Assembly (NCBI GenBank): GCA_948567375.1
Contig: OX419757.1
Location: 9,486,001 to 9,550,000 of the forward strand
DNA length: 64,000 bases
Source: Lunularia cruciata
Lineage: Eukaryota > Streptophyta > Marchantiopsida > Lunulariales > Lunulariaceae
Direction: 5' to 3'
Each line of letters starts with the position of its first letter. Positions within the stretch are counted from its first letter, which is position 1. The position numbers were made by a program, and so were the translations under genes. The notes under the pieces are model-generated. The model saw only the letters and a list, made by a program, of their open reading frames with translations. It was not told where the DNA came from and searched no databases. Below, one piece after another: positions 21,650 through 33,444 of the stretch.

Positions 21650-22950
21650 TATTCTCCCACTGCTAGTTGGTGACGTCCTTATCACCATTGAAGCTTCAAA
21701 CTCTTGGATGGCCATTTGTGCATTTTGGAGATAAAAAAGAGGCTCCCAAGTAGCATCATGAAAGGGATACTTTTTCCAAAGGACCTTGTACTCGATATAC
21801 AGTTAGCGGCCATGTTGAATGTGGCAACATGCAAGGATCTAATCAACTTCATACTCCTCATGATTGTTGATAGGCATGGGAGGAGGGGGTTGGACACAAC
21901 AAGAACAGGAAGATGGATTAAGAAAAAAAAGGTTTCAAATTGGAAACATGAAGGAAAAGGTGGATTTGCATATGAGAAGGCAAGGCAAGTTGGCAAGCGA
22001 CAAGAGAGATGATTTAGGTGACATCAAATGAACCAATCCAATCAAGAGCAAGTTTACAGACTTGGGAATCAAGTGAGAAGGGTAGGTTACTAGAAGAGAG
22101 CACAACCCTATCACCAAGTTGAAAGGTGAGATCATAATGATGGTGGTCTACACATTGTTTTAGTTGACTCAAAGCAACAAGGAGATGAGATTTGGCTTGT
22201 TGGAGGGATTGAATTATGGTGGTCAAGAAGGTGGAAGTATGAGGGACATGAGACGGAGGAGGAGCAAGAAGTGAATCTAGAACAAGGGAGTTTTGGCCAA
22301 AATTAAGGAAGAAAGGAGAGAATCTAGTGCTTGCATATTTGGAATTATTATATGCAAAATATATAGTTGCAAGTTATTCATCCCAATTGGTATGGTGAAC
22401 ATTGATGAAGGCACAAATTTGTCAATAAAATTAGGATCAGGGTAGCAGATGAATGCACAAGGCATCCCATGATGCTTGAAGACATTATCAAAGTAGATTT
22501 ATACCAATGTTGGAGCATCCACCATATCAAAGGTTGGTGCCAAATAGATTTGCTTATTATGCTTATCCACAAACACCACAATTTTTGTGTGACCTTGCTT
22601 TGTCTTGGGCAAGGAGGTGATGAGATCTAAGCTCACATTTTCCTATCAAGAAGATGGAATGGGGGGAGTAGGTTAAGGAGTACACTTGGTTTTTGGTTGC
22701 TAGCCTTGTTGCATTAGTAGCTCTCACAAGATCAAACAAACTCCTGAACATCTCATGCCATGTTGGGCCACCACCATTGGTGTTGGAGGGTACCCAAGGT
22801 CTTGTCCACACCCATGTGACCAGCAATTGGTAAGTCATGGGCTTCTTGAACGCACACAAGTTGGAGATCATCCTTGGCTGGAACATAGATCCGATTCTTG
22901 CAAAAAAGAAGGCCTTCCTTGAAAGAGAAGATGTTGTACTCCTTGTCACA
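21650..22950 (-). pseudogene. B3 integrase and chromodomain, broken
   Basis: A chromodomain-like end is spread over frames at about 21700-21880 (EEYEVD, YKVLWKKYPFHDATWEPL). The integrase core shows SLDLITSL-type sequence near 22615 in a shifted frame and a degraded second catalytic motif near 22440. Zinc-domain remnants lie near 22780-22850. Many stops. Confidence 0.75.
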
Positions 22951-24399
22951 TGTTAGAAGATGACCTTGTATTATCTGTAAAAAGGGATCATTTTATTAAG
23001 CTATCTTGAACTTGATTTGGGCTTTGGACTAGATTGACACTATCATAATTGTCGTTGTGATGAGAGGAAGAGACTTCAAATTAGGTTGTTGTGATAGGGC
23101 ATCGGGGATGACATTGAACCAACCGGGTTTGTACTCAAGTTTGATGTCAAAAAATTGTAGTTGTTCCTCTCATTAGTGATGTCAACTCTTCATGTGCTCC
23201 AAAATGTAATATCTACAACAAGAGTTTGTGATCAGTTCTCATGATCACTTGTCTCCCCAAGAGATGGTGTCTCCAAACCTTGGTGGCATAAACCATTGCT
23301 AGTTGTTCCCAATCTTAAGAAAAGTAATTCCTTCCTACGGTGTTTGGTTGACAAGACACAAAGGCAATGGGACATAACCCATCTGGAAATTCCTACAACA
23401 ACACAACTCCAATAGCAAAGTTAGAAGCATCAATATCAACCACACAAGGTAGTTGTGGGTCATATGGTTGAAGAATGTGTCTTGAAGACACCATATGTTT
23501 TAGCTTATGGAATGTTTTTTGTGCATGGAGGTCCACTGAAAGCTTGAGTTCTTCCCTATGTGGTCAATCACTGGTGCGGGCATGTGAGCATAGTATTGGA
23601 TAAACTGTGAGTAAAAACTTGTCAATTCATTAAATGCTTGTACTTTTGTAGCATCCTTTGGAGTAGGCAGATCAATAATGGCCTTGATTTTCTCCTCCTC
23701 ATCTTGATCTCGTCTCATGAGATCTTGTGACCCAAGAAGGCAACTTCCTTCTGCCAAAAGGCACACTTTGACTTCTTGTGTTAAAACTTCCATTGATGTA
23801 ATCATCTTAGGACTTCTCACACGTGATTTGCATGTTCTACCTCCATCTTGCTATAGATTAGAATTTCATCAAAGAACACCACCATGTACCAATCCAATAA
23901 TCCATCCAACATCCAATGCATTTGATCCATGAAGATTGCTAGAGCATTAGTGAGCCCAAAGGGTAGAACTCTCCATCCAAAATGCACATACCTTGTGTGA
24001 AAGGCAATATTTTGCACATCCACCCTATCAATGGAGATTTTCCAATAGCCACTTCAAAGATCCAACTTGGAGAAGTATTGTGCTCCACTTAAAGGATCAA
24101 GAAACTCATCAATTTGATGCAAGGGATATGCATTCTTCACTATTTTTTTATTGAGCCCACGATAATCAATACAAAAGTGAAGTCCTCCATCCTTCTTTGG
24201 GACAAATAGTACCAATGCTCCCCAAGGAGGTGTATTATATCGTATGAAATCCTTCTCCAACAACTCCATAAGTGTGGTTTGCAACTCCTCCAACTCCTTT
24301 GGTGAGAGCGAATAGATTGGTCTACTCACTCGAGTACTTCCTAACAATAACTCAATCTTGAAGGGCATACCACGATCAGAAGGTAATTCCTTTGGTAGA
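22951..24399 (-). pseudogene. B3 RT and RNase H, broken
   Basis: The RT N-terminus ([24 protein letters not shown] at about 24160-24240) is well preserved. The catalytic region reads VVFFDEILIYS (~23840-23880): the second Asp of the usual DD pair is Glu. Connection and RNase H remnants lie at 23000-23720. The protein continued beyond solo LTR A3 into 25148 onward. Confidence 0.8.
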
Positions 24400-25147
24400 T
24401 GTAATACAAATAGCTAGACATATGATTTGGAGAAGAAATTTGGTTTGGTAATACCTCAAAGGATTTTATATATGATGGACTAAGTAGATCAGATAGAAGT
24501 ATCACCAAAAGAGTGCTTCTAGTAATAGGCTAGAAACTGAAACATGCTTGGAGACTTAAGAATCAATAACTAGACATATGATCTAAAGGTAGAATTTGGG
24601 CTGGTGACATTTGGAAGGATGTTATACATAATGGACTAAGTAGATTGGCTAGAGGTTTCATCAAAAGAGCACTTTTACTTATAGGGCAAAAACCAAAATA
24701 TGCTTGAAAACTTCAGAGGTATTTTTGGAGACCTAAATGGATGAATTAGGCCTCAAAAGTGTGCAAAATCCCCCCCTCCCAACAAAGGAGTGGTTGTCCT
24801 TCCGTCTCCTCTGGTTTGTCTTGCCAAGAGCTTTCCAATGGTACCTCACCCACATGATTCTGAGATTCTTACAAGAAGATTCCCTAAAATATTCCTTCTG
24901 GTCAAAGCATGTTTCACCAACCAGATGGGACCAAGACCATGATGTCACCCATCCAAGCAAGTAATCTAAGGGTGGAGCTTGCCAATGATTCACCTATCCA
25001 TGTACCTAATCCCATGGTAGAGCTTCCTTGGAGGAGATCTACTCTGGCTATATAATAAAGAGAAGGTGTTCCTTTAGGACACTAGAATTTGAGTGTGAAA
25101 CTTGTTTTTTCTTTTTTTTGTTTCTCTGCTATCCTTGGAAAATTATA
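24400..25147 (+). mobile_element. solo LTR, A family (A3), nested in B3
   Basis: A 748-bp A LTR in opposite orientation to A1, A2 and A4, flanked by an exact duplication GTAGA (24395-24399 and 25148-25152). It splits the B3 polyprotein between RT and protease; B1 reads straight through the same point at about 6100. Confidence 0.93.
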
Positions 25148-26850
25148 GTAGATCATCTGGAAACACATTTACAAAATCCTAAACTATTTGATCAACCATT
25201 GCTTGATTTTTGACCCTCTTCAAATTCTCCTTGTGCAATTGGCTTGATCCACATTGCGATACCAAACTTATCTTCCTCCAAAGCTTTCTCTATGGCTGCT
25301 TCACTAACAAACTTCCCATCTTGAGGCTTATCTTCCTTCAAAGCGTGCTGTATGGTTATTTTCTTGACAGACTTCCCATCTTGTGACTAACTATTCATAG
25401 GTGTCTTATTCAAAAGTGCCATGCAACCAAATCAAAAATTCCTACCTTGGTGTTATACTTGAATTTATCATCAAGTCCAATGAAATTAAACCTTATGATG
25501 TTCAAGCCAAGGCAAACTTAGAATGACATCATAGTGTAGAGGTGCCACTACAAACCTCATATACCCCAAATACTCCTTCCCAATCCTAAATGTAATAAGA
25601 TGTGAGGTATGGAATGCAGAACCCTTTCTACCATCCGCCATCATAAATCTATTTCCAATTATTGGTTTGATAAGAATATATAAATCCTTTGCTAATTGCA
25701 TGGACATGCAATTCTTTGAACTTCCAAAATTAACCAAAATCCTACAACCATGACCAGATATCATACCTTGCAAGGGAAGCAAAATTTCATAAGTCAAGCC
25801 TTCAATCTCATTGGAACTAATCAACTTCTCAAATCTCCTATTGGGATTCCTTGTTTCCTTGATCATTCTACTCCACAAACTCCATCTGAGTGACTTGTTG
25901 AGGTTGCTCATTCTTGAATGGACATTCAATGATGTGATGTCTAATATGGCAACAATAAAAAAACTAACATTTTGTCACAATTTTTCTCTATCTTGAGGTT
26001 GCACATTCTTGAGTGGACATTCAATGATGCGATGTCTAATATGGCAATAATAATAACAACCAACAGTTTATGACAATTTTTCTCTGTATGCAATGCCAAG
26101 TGGTCTTTGTTGAATGGCATCAATCTCTATTGGTGTTGGCTCCTCCATCTGTGTGTAGTGTATTGGTAGGTTCTATGGAGGTCAAGGTCAAGTTGTTGCA
26201 ATGAAGGAATCAAGCATTTAGGCACCTGTATAGCTTCCTCCAAGTGCTATGGCTCTCACATAGTCACCTCTAATTTGGTTCACGACTTCAAGCTCTTGAC
26301 AAATCAATTCAGAGCTTCATCTTCCTGTATATCTAGGATTTGCATGATGGTATTCTAGAATTGCATAATGTAATTGCTTACAAAGCCAATCTACTTCAAC
26401 TCTACCAACCTATTTTGTGCAGCTCATATGGTATTTATAGCTTAGAATTGACCAATTATTATACTCTTGAATTCTACCTAAGTCAAGATTGGTGCAAAAA
26501 TTTGTTGTTAGCTTGCTCCACTCAAAATTGCCACCATAGCTTTGCTACTCCATCCAATTGGTTGGAATCCAAGAGAATCTATTTCTGTTCATCTTGAAGA
26601 TTGGTAGCTTCAAAATAACATTTGGAGTCAAACAAAAAATTATTCAATGCACTTGAGAGATTCTTTCCTTCAAATACATTGGGTTTTGGAAATTGGATTT
26701 GGTCTTCTCCTTCTTAAACTAGTGCACTCTCATTGATGGTCTTGTTCATCCAACAATCAAGTAAGATGCTCAATTTGTTGTTGCATAACAATGATAACCT
26801 TGGGCATTGCCGCCATGGCTCTTGATCTATCAGACTACCTCTAATTTACT
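25148..26850 (-). pseudogene. B3 protease and gag, broken
   Basis: The protease (25486-25929) reads ILVNFGSSKN where an active retropepsin has D-S/T-G, so the catalytic Asp is replaced. It ends in VILSLPWLEHHKV, usual before the RT. The zinc-knuckle region at about 25890-26090 is present twice in tandem (see findings). Gag proper lies at 26100-26830. Confidence 0.75.
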
Positions 26851-27083
26851 TAATTAATACATAGATGCAACACAATCACAATTCTCCATAAGTTACAACT
26901 AGAAGTGCAAAGGGTTCCTTAGACAAGGTGATCTCATTTAGAAAATTTTGCCCAAAGTGTGAGGTAATGAACTATATGAAATGATGCTTGGATAGAACAT
27001 GGACACAAAAATCCAAATAGTTTGGTGGAAATAGATTTGGTGGTCCATGACTTCCATCCATCCCATTCTTGCTCTAATATCAA

Positions 27084-27561
27084 TGTAAAAGACCAAGAAC
27101 AAGGAGAGAAATAAGAGATTAGAGTGAAAGATTACATTGGGACTATTGAATGAGGGAAACTCCATATGCCTAGCATGAGGTTTGGCCTTGGTATTTATAG
27201 AGAGCATACAAGGCTCTTGAGAATTTTCTTAAGAAGCTTGCTTAAGCCATTTTCTTGGAGTGCAAGCCAAGTTAACCGGGAGGCTTCTCAAGAAGCTTCC
27301 TTCTAGAAGCTATCTACTTGGCATGTTAGCTAAGCTAGTTGGAAGCTTCTAGAAGCTACCTACTTGGAGTGCACGCTAAGCAAGCCAAGAAGCTTCCTAA
27401 GAAGTTTTCTCCTAGAAGTTACCGCTTGGCATGCATATTACTCAATAATTGGAAGGTACCAAGTAGCTCCCTAGATACTTCTAGAATATTCTAGGCTAAT
27501 TTGGCCTATTTATTACTTTGTTAGCCTTGACTAACTCATTGGTAAATTCCATATTGTTAAA
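27084..27561 (-). repeat. B3 5' LTR
   Basis: TGTAAAAGACC to TTGTTAAA; the terminal CA has mutated to AA. Clearly paired with 21150-21649. Confidence 0.87.
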
Positions 27562-28310
27562 GTGAGGTTATATCTCTAGGCATTAGGCACTCCTAGGTAT
27601 CCATCCGGAGTGGATCATCCTATAGGTGGATGTTGAGAACGCTTTCAATAGCATCTCATAAGCATCTATCTTTAGAGAGCTTAGGGAGGCTAGTGGTTAC
27701 TTGGCAAGTTTTATTCCTTTTGTGTGGTCTTTTGATGGCTCTCATGCTTCCCTTTATTACCAGCACAATTGTTCATAGGAGGGCATCACCATCTTAGAGT
27801 TAAGTATTGGTACACATTAGGAAGATCCTTTAGGGGAGCCCTTAATTGCCTTGGCTCATTTTAGAGCTATTGTATCTACTAGTTTGGCCACAATAGGTTG
27901 CGTATTTCCTTCCTTGGCAGATGATACACACATTGTGGGCCTTGTAGATCAGATTAGGCAGGCCTTTGACCACTTGATTATCAAGCTACATCTAGTAGGC
28001 TTGAGAATCAAGGTGTCAAAGGGTAGCGCATGGTCCGCTTTAGGTATCCCTCCACACCTTGAGCTTCCAAAGGGTTGTATCACATCTACAAATGGACTAC
28101 ATGTTCTTGGAGTGCAGCTAGGATCCAAGGATTTTATCACACCCTTCTTAGACATTGCTCTTGTTCTCCAAGTGGATGAACTAGGAGATCCGCATGTAGC
28201 ATTTGGTATAATCTCCTCTAGTATTGCTTATCAACTGACTTACCTCCTCCACATAGTTCCATTCTACTTTTCCTTCCTATCATGTTTGAGAGCCTTTGGT
28301 GGTGGATAGG
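27562..28310 (+). pseudogene. L2 RT catalytic core, broken
   Basis: After HPEWIIL and a stop comes motif A as VDVENAFNSIS (~27625-27655), then RELREASGYLASFIPF, motif B as EDPLGEPLIALAHFRA (~27823-27870, G of QGDP lost) and motif C as FPSLADDTHIVG (27906-27941), with both catalytic aspartates intact. VLGVQLGSKDFI follows near 28110. Stops interrupt around 27620, 27657, 27777 and 27819; from 27851 the frame is open for 152 codons. Confidence 0.82.
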
Positions 28311-29572
28311 AGGATAATGGGAAACTTTGGTGATGTTATTGGACCATGGACATTTGAGTGTGTGATAGGGGATTTGGCATATAGACAGATGGCTTTGCCA
28401 ATCTTGTGTAGAAGGGTTAGCTTGCTATTTATGGAGGAGATGACACCTATAGAAGTTTTAGGTTGTTGGGCTCTCTCAACATCCCTACTTTCCTCTCATT
28501 TTGTGGTTGTTGATAGGCCGGTTTCTGGAGACTTATGTGACAAAGGTGGAGGAAGGATCCTTTCCTCTCTAGATGTTATTGCTGTAGAGGAGATATAGCC
28601 TATCCCCATGGGCACAAAAGGACTTTCCATCTTTTGCTTCATTATAACCAGATTGGAGTAGAGGTTTACAATCTTCCTTGATGGAATGACAGTGTAAGCA
28701 TACGCTAAATTCTCTCTTAGTTGACTCATCCATTCCTCAGGCTATGAGAGCATGTCTTTGCTCTTTCTTGGGCAAGGGTACATGCACATGGATCCTAGCT
28801 CAACCATGCATTAGTGCATTCCAACTTGCATTAACTACTTTCTCTATAGCAATGAGGTTTCACCTAAGTTTGGTCCACCCATCTGCATCTTCACTACTCA
28901 CTTTTGAGTATGGTTCTACACTAGATGCAATAGCGGTCCATATGACATGGTGTCCTTTTAGAGGATAGAGGATAGCTACCCATGATGCTATTAGGGACAT
29001 AGTGTTTGCTATGGCACGAGAGTGTGCATACTTGGCTTGGAGGGAGTGTTCATATGCTTTGCAAATACCACATGTCAGGGCAGACTTATACTTTGTCCGA
29101 GATGATCAAGTGATAGTAGTGGATGTTGTGGTTATGGACCCTATGTGTGATACAATGTCAAAGAGAGTGATAACCCATCCCCTTGGATAGGTGGCCACTG
29201 CAGCAACAGCTCGTAAGGTCTCCAAGTATAGGGTAATGCAGCGAGGTCACATCTTTGTTCCTCTTCTAGCCTTGGAGTTGTATGGAATGAATTGACACGA
29301 CGTTTGACACATTTGTCAGGAGGTGCACGAGAGCTTATCATGTTAGGCGCCAAGGGGTACCACTCTCACTCTCATACTTTGTAGCATATTTTGGACAGCG
29401 TGTGTCCATTGCTATACAAAGTGCAGTGGCTGGTGCAATCCATAGGAGAGCAATCACTCTAGGTGATGCTTCTTTGGATGCTCTAGTTGTTTGTAGACAA
29501 TACTATTTGCATAGCTTAGATATCTTAGGTACAGTAGGGCAGATTTCTCATATAGACACTATTGGGGCTTAG
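28311..29572 (+). pseudogene. L2 C-terminal region with restriction-like endonuclease, broken
   Basis: Fragments in order: IMGNFGDVIGPWTFEC (~28320), PSASSLLTFEYGS...HMTWCPF (~28890-28960, where the usual CxC has become FxY but the H and last C remain), then HDAIRDIVFAMAREC (~28983-29030) and RADLYFVRDDQVIVVDVVV (29078-29133). The last fits the RLE core R-x-D-(x12)-D with both aspartates kept. The C-terminus FGQRVSIAIQSAVAG...IDTIGA ends at a TAG at 29570-29572. Two or more frameshifts. Confidence 0.8.
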
Positions 29573-29670
29573 CACCACTTTACCTATTTCACTTTACCTA
29601 TTTTGTATCACCCTTGTTCGGCTTGATGGGGTCTTCCCATCCTTTGTGTTTTCCACACTGTTGCACTTTT
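29573..29670 (+). promoter_or_regulatory. L2 3' UTR with terminal hairpin
   Basis: A short pyrimidine-rich UTR leads into GATGGGGTCTTCCCATC (29624-29640), a perfect 6-bp stem GATGGG/CCCATC with loop GTCTT, then TTTGTGTTTTCCACACTGTTGC. The same tail recurs in many places in the window. In RLE-type elements the RT recognises the RNA 3' structure to start target-primed synthesis; that role here is inference. Confidence 0.6.
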
Positions 29671-30996
29671 CCACAATAAACCATCTTCCTTCAAAATTCC
29701 ACATTTCCATTTGAGTTATAAACCATCTCCCTTGAAAATTACACATTTCATGTGAGTTATAGATCAATCTTCGTTCTCCAAAACATTTATCATGGCAATC
29801 AATTCCAAAGTCCTCAATTGAAGAAAATTCCAGTCCTTTCCCAGTTACCACGATATACAAAGATTGACCAACCGTGTTCTATGTGAAATCGAATCTTTCA
29901 TGCGTAGTAGATAATTACAAGAACATAGGCTAGTTATCCGTGAAATTAGCTTCCAAGTGGGACTCCGCCAGCCACGTCAAGCTAAAATAATAACTTAATT
30001 CTTGCTGCCAATTTAGGGTAACGTTAGATCTTGGTGCCAAATTTGGAGGACCCTAAGTCGATCTCTGCTAATCGTGACGTTAGAGATCGAGGTCAAGGAG
30101 TTATTAGAACTTCCACCTTAGAGAATTAGAATAGCAAAAACACCTGATTGTAAGTCCGGCAAAAGACGTACCCGGCGTGGGCCACCGGCAACCTGCGAAT
30201 GACATGAATGTCCGACTCGGTGCGCGACATGCCGCAGTCTACGCGTTCCCTTTTTTGTCCTCACGAGCCTCGTCACAGACGATTGGAGAGAACACACCTT
30301 ATATTGCATTCAGGCGGCTGTGTCCTCTGGAAGCCAATCATCACAGACGAGGACGCAGCCTTGCGAGGACTCTACGTCTGGACTAAACTTCTAAAGGTTC
30401 GCAGAAGTTCACGAGGTCTCCTTGTGAACTCGTGTGTTATCACCACGAGTTTGCAAGCTCCAAATTTTGCCACGAGGATTATAGTTAAGAGATAGACGTA
30501 GCCGCCCCAAGTTGGCAAAGGTTTAACCGGTTTAACTTTGTAGCCTTGATGGGATCCATCTGTCAGTTCTATGTGGCAATAAATTACAAGAGAAACGTTG
30601 GATTATTCCTTAAAACTGTCACCAGGTCATGCGTCTCAATCTAAACTAGTCAAAGCAGAAAGACCTACACGGCTCATAAACAATATTACTTGCTTGCACG
30701 ATATCACTCCATTACCTAACTGGTCCTCACCATTCCCACGTTTGCAACAATTGGAGGCGAGTTAAGTCTTCTTGCCAACTTGCGGGATGGGTTAAGTCAC
30801 TCTCTGAAGGATAATGTTCATAACTTGTTGGACACAACAGTTACGAGCGTGCAAGTTGCAAGAAGCGCCAGATCAAGGAGAGAAGAAACTGTGGTGTTGG
30901 CCAGAAGTAGCAATAGTTAACAACCGTCTGTCGGTCTAGACCATTGTAATTGACCGGAAGCAAAATCCACTCTCACCGCACTAGGAACTTGTGCGG
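29671..30996. other. unassigned, with a GC-richer island
   Basis: No retroelement sequence recognised. 30130-30480 is clearly richer in G+C and CpG than the surroundings and is open in several overlapping frames on both strands, none with a recognisable motif. It contains short inverted segments around CTCGTG/CACGAG (30400-30465). It might be a gene 5' end or CpG-rich promoter remnant, but nothing confirms that. Confidence 0.35.
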
Positions 30997-31044
30997 ATTG
31001 ATGAGGTCCTTCCATCCTCATTTTAGAAATGCGTCTTCCTTTCC
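30997..31044 (+). repeat. hairpin tail motif, degenerate copy
   Basis: TTGATGAGGTCCTTCCATCC, then TCATTTTAGAAATGCGTCTTCC. GATG/CATC pairing remains. No coding similarity upstream. Confidence 0.55.
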
Positions 31045-32899
31045 ACTGAAGTTGTAAGCCTTGGTAAACAAGATGCTTTCCCTACAACGCAATAGATAGA
31101 TGCAAAAGCAAAAACACTCGATTAAAGAATACTGTTTGTATTGAGACGATGTAACTTAATTCATGTAATTAAATGTAACTTAATTCATAGATGTGGAGAG
31201 AAACATCTTGGTCTCAAAGTTGTATAGGTGTCTTCAATAAGTTTTTATTTTTATTTTCTTATAATTAAATAGAAGATCTTACAACACCTCAATTTATTTC
31301 AATATCTTAATTTTTTAATTAAAATTAACTAACTATTTATAGACCTCACGAACTCTGCACAATTATTGTGATTGGTGTATACTGGTTTTACACAGTTCTT
31401 GAGCTTCTAGTGAAACTAGGTCAAGGAATAAAGAAAAGCCATAAGGTCATACGACTCGACAAGTCGTATATATCAAAAGCAGATGGCCAAGGACCTCCAC
31501 TTGACGTGGATGATTATGACAGCAATGACGAAAATATTACAATTATTGAGTAATTTTCTCTCAAATTTTCTTATTTCTTTTAAATCTTCTTATATGTTCT
31601 TTTATTTATAAGAAGATTCCAAGTAGGAAAAAATATTCTTATAACAACACTGACGGTTTAGGTTACATGTAATTAGAACAAGATTCTATCAATCATTGAC
31701 AACTAGAAATTTTCACAAAGTTTTATAAAAAATTCCATGTCCTGTTCGAAATGTTTCTTAGCTATACGAAGAACAGCAATTATTTCTCTTGTCCTCCTTG
31801 TGCATAAATTCTCCTTATGTACTGACTGGCAGTTGACACGCTTATTAGTCTCAACAAATAACAAGTTGAATGATGCCATGAAGTAAACAAACTTAATTAC
31901 TTTTTGAGTTTAGCTGGACATGGGGACTACATATTATATTTACCCTACCAAAGATACTTTTAGTGCTGCTGGTTACTTGAGAATGACATCCACGATATAA
32001 TCTGTTTCAGTTACGGGATTATGGAAACAACCGCTCTGGATTAATGAGATATCTCATGGAGCTGTACTCAGGTTGTTGGACATCGGGTATATTTGAAACC
32101 TTTGGATATACAAAGGTCTAAAAATATTTCTCACCATAAATTTTCGTAGAATGTGAATAGGATTTTCACTAAACGAAAAATTAATATGTTTTGATATCCA
32201 ACGGTTGTATAGTGGTAGTAGATGGATATACAAGATTTATCATTAGGCATACTAGGGGTTCTTAGGTCCCATTTCTTTGGAATCGTAACAATGGTGGGTT
32301 TAGGGTTTAGGCTAACACATCACCACCTGTCAAATTAATTTGTAGCAAGAAAATAATAAAGCAGATGTCGTATAAGTTTCATGAGAGATTCTAACTGTTT
32401 TTCTCTTTGAATCTGATACCATAGTCATATAGCGATTCGTGCAAACCGTATGTGCCAACAGGAAAGATATCTAGTGTAGGATATTTCGCTGCTTCTTTGA
32501 GCACCTGGTTATGCATCTTGCAAGAAATACATCTCCAGTGCACGTTTGCGCATCACAAAACCCGCCAAGAATGTACTCACGTTAATATAGCTAACTATAT
32601 TAACGTCATATTAGGTTTCTCTATGATAAAGTTTGAGTGAGCTGGTTGTGATTCTCCATAGTCTGCTTTTAATGGATACTTATCTTATTATAAAAGGTTG
32701 AAAACAACGTGGATTATTCAGAACTCTAAACAACTAAATTACAGGATTTAATGTAGTTGATTGATTTATTTAATAAACCATGATTATAAATAGTAAGTTA
32801 TTCAAAAGTCTAAACAGCCAAGGAATTGCTTTAAGTGTAGATGGTCTTATGATGACACCTAAAGAAATCTTACATACCTTTAAGAGGTGATTGTTGTCG
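31045..32899. other. unassigned AT-rich sequence
   Basis: No repeat family or gene recognised. One plus-strand frame at 31368-31553 ends in an acidic tail (PPLDVDDYDSNDENITIIE); it could be the last exon of a lost gene but lacks support. GGGTTTAGGGTTTAGG near 32300 is a two-unit telomere-like sequence. Confidence 0.35.
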
Positions 32900-33000
32900 T
32901 GCGTATATACATCGCTACACAACATACATCGCTGTCAACATCATACACTATAGAAGCACAACTCACACATAAGTCATACATAGACTCTAAAGTGCCACAA
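32900..33000. repeat. 101-bp direct repeat, left copy
   Basis: Contains ATCGCTACACAACATACATC and ends ACTCTAAAGTGCCACAA. It is nearly identical to 33445-33545; only about five bases differ. The spacing of 545 bp and the position just downstream of element D suggest partial LTRs, but no complete LTR can be drawn. Confidence 0.85.
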
Positions 33001-33444
33001 TAATCAGATTGTTTACCACTCTCAACTCAACTCCACTCATATCAGTACTTGAATAGTCACTCTATAAACTGCCAACAACTGGGTATTGATTACAATCAAG
33101 CCACACCCACTCCAACATAGAGAATCTAGGTGATGCTTGCCGGCCTTTGTCCACCATAGCCAAGAACTCGAAGGCTCAACATCAGAGAAGTGAGCTCTCT
33201 GGAGCTACACTTCAAAAGTATACCCCTTGGACTCGAGCTAGGTCTGAAATCCTAATGGTCTTGCTGACGGCACACTTGACGGTGTGAACGGTGGGCCCTA
33301 CCGTGAAGTTAGTACCCTGAACACCAAATCTGACAGTCGGAAAGTAGTCTTTGAGAAACTGTTGAAATAACTCTAACTACTATCAATGGAACTCCAGTGT
33401 TCGAGCAATCTAGATCCACACTACAAATGGCGTGACAGCTATTG

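Larger units (their letters stand above)
21150..27561 (-). mobile_element. Ty3/gypsy chromovirus, B family (B3), inserted in L2
   Basis: LTRs at 21150-21649 and 27084-27561 enclose minus-strand gag-protease-RT-RNase H-integrase-chromodomain remnants. The sequence before 27084 (GCTCTAATATCA) is a decayed tRNA-Met PBS. Flanking 5-mers TTGAG (21145-21149) and GTGAG (27562-27566) differ by one base, and removing the element restores the L2 reading frame. It is itself interrupted by solo LTR A3. Confidence 0.9.
19502..29670 (+). mobile_element. L2: RLE-type non-LTR retrotransposon, interrupted by A2 and B3
   Basis: Removing solo LTR A2 (19931-20668) and chromovirus B3 (21150-27561) leaves about 3 kb of one plus-strand element: N-terminal C2H2 finger, RT, CxC...H motif, RLE, stop at 29570-29572, short 3' UTR and terminal hairpin. 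The join across B3 is tight: the RT reads ...GGFE up to 21149 and resumes E-V-I-S-L-G-I-R after the B3 duplication. This is the layout of R2-like, RLE-carrying non-LTR elements. Plant LINEs usually belong to the L1 or RTE clades, which use an APE endonuclease instead. Several stops and frameshifts make this copy inactive. The true 5' end is unknown. Confidence 0.8.

Noticed and set aside
26938-27207. 89-residue minus-strand frame crossing LTR and PBS (similar frames at 7418-7726 and 10374-10667)
   Set aside because: Spans the LTR/PBS junction, where no protein is expected; similarity among copies reflects LTR similarity.
31368-31553. 61-residue frame with an acidic C-terminus
   Set aside because: Too short and isolated; no splice context or family could be recognised, so not called as a gene.
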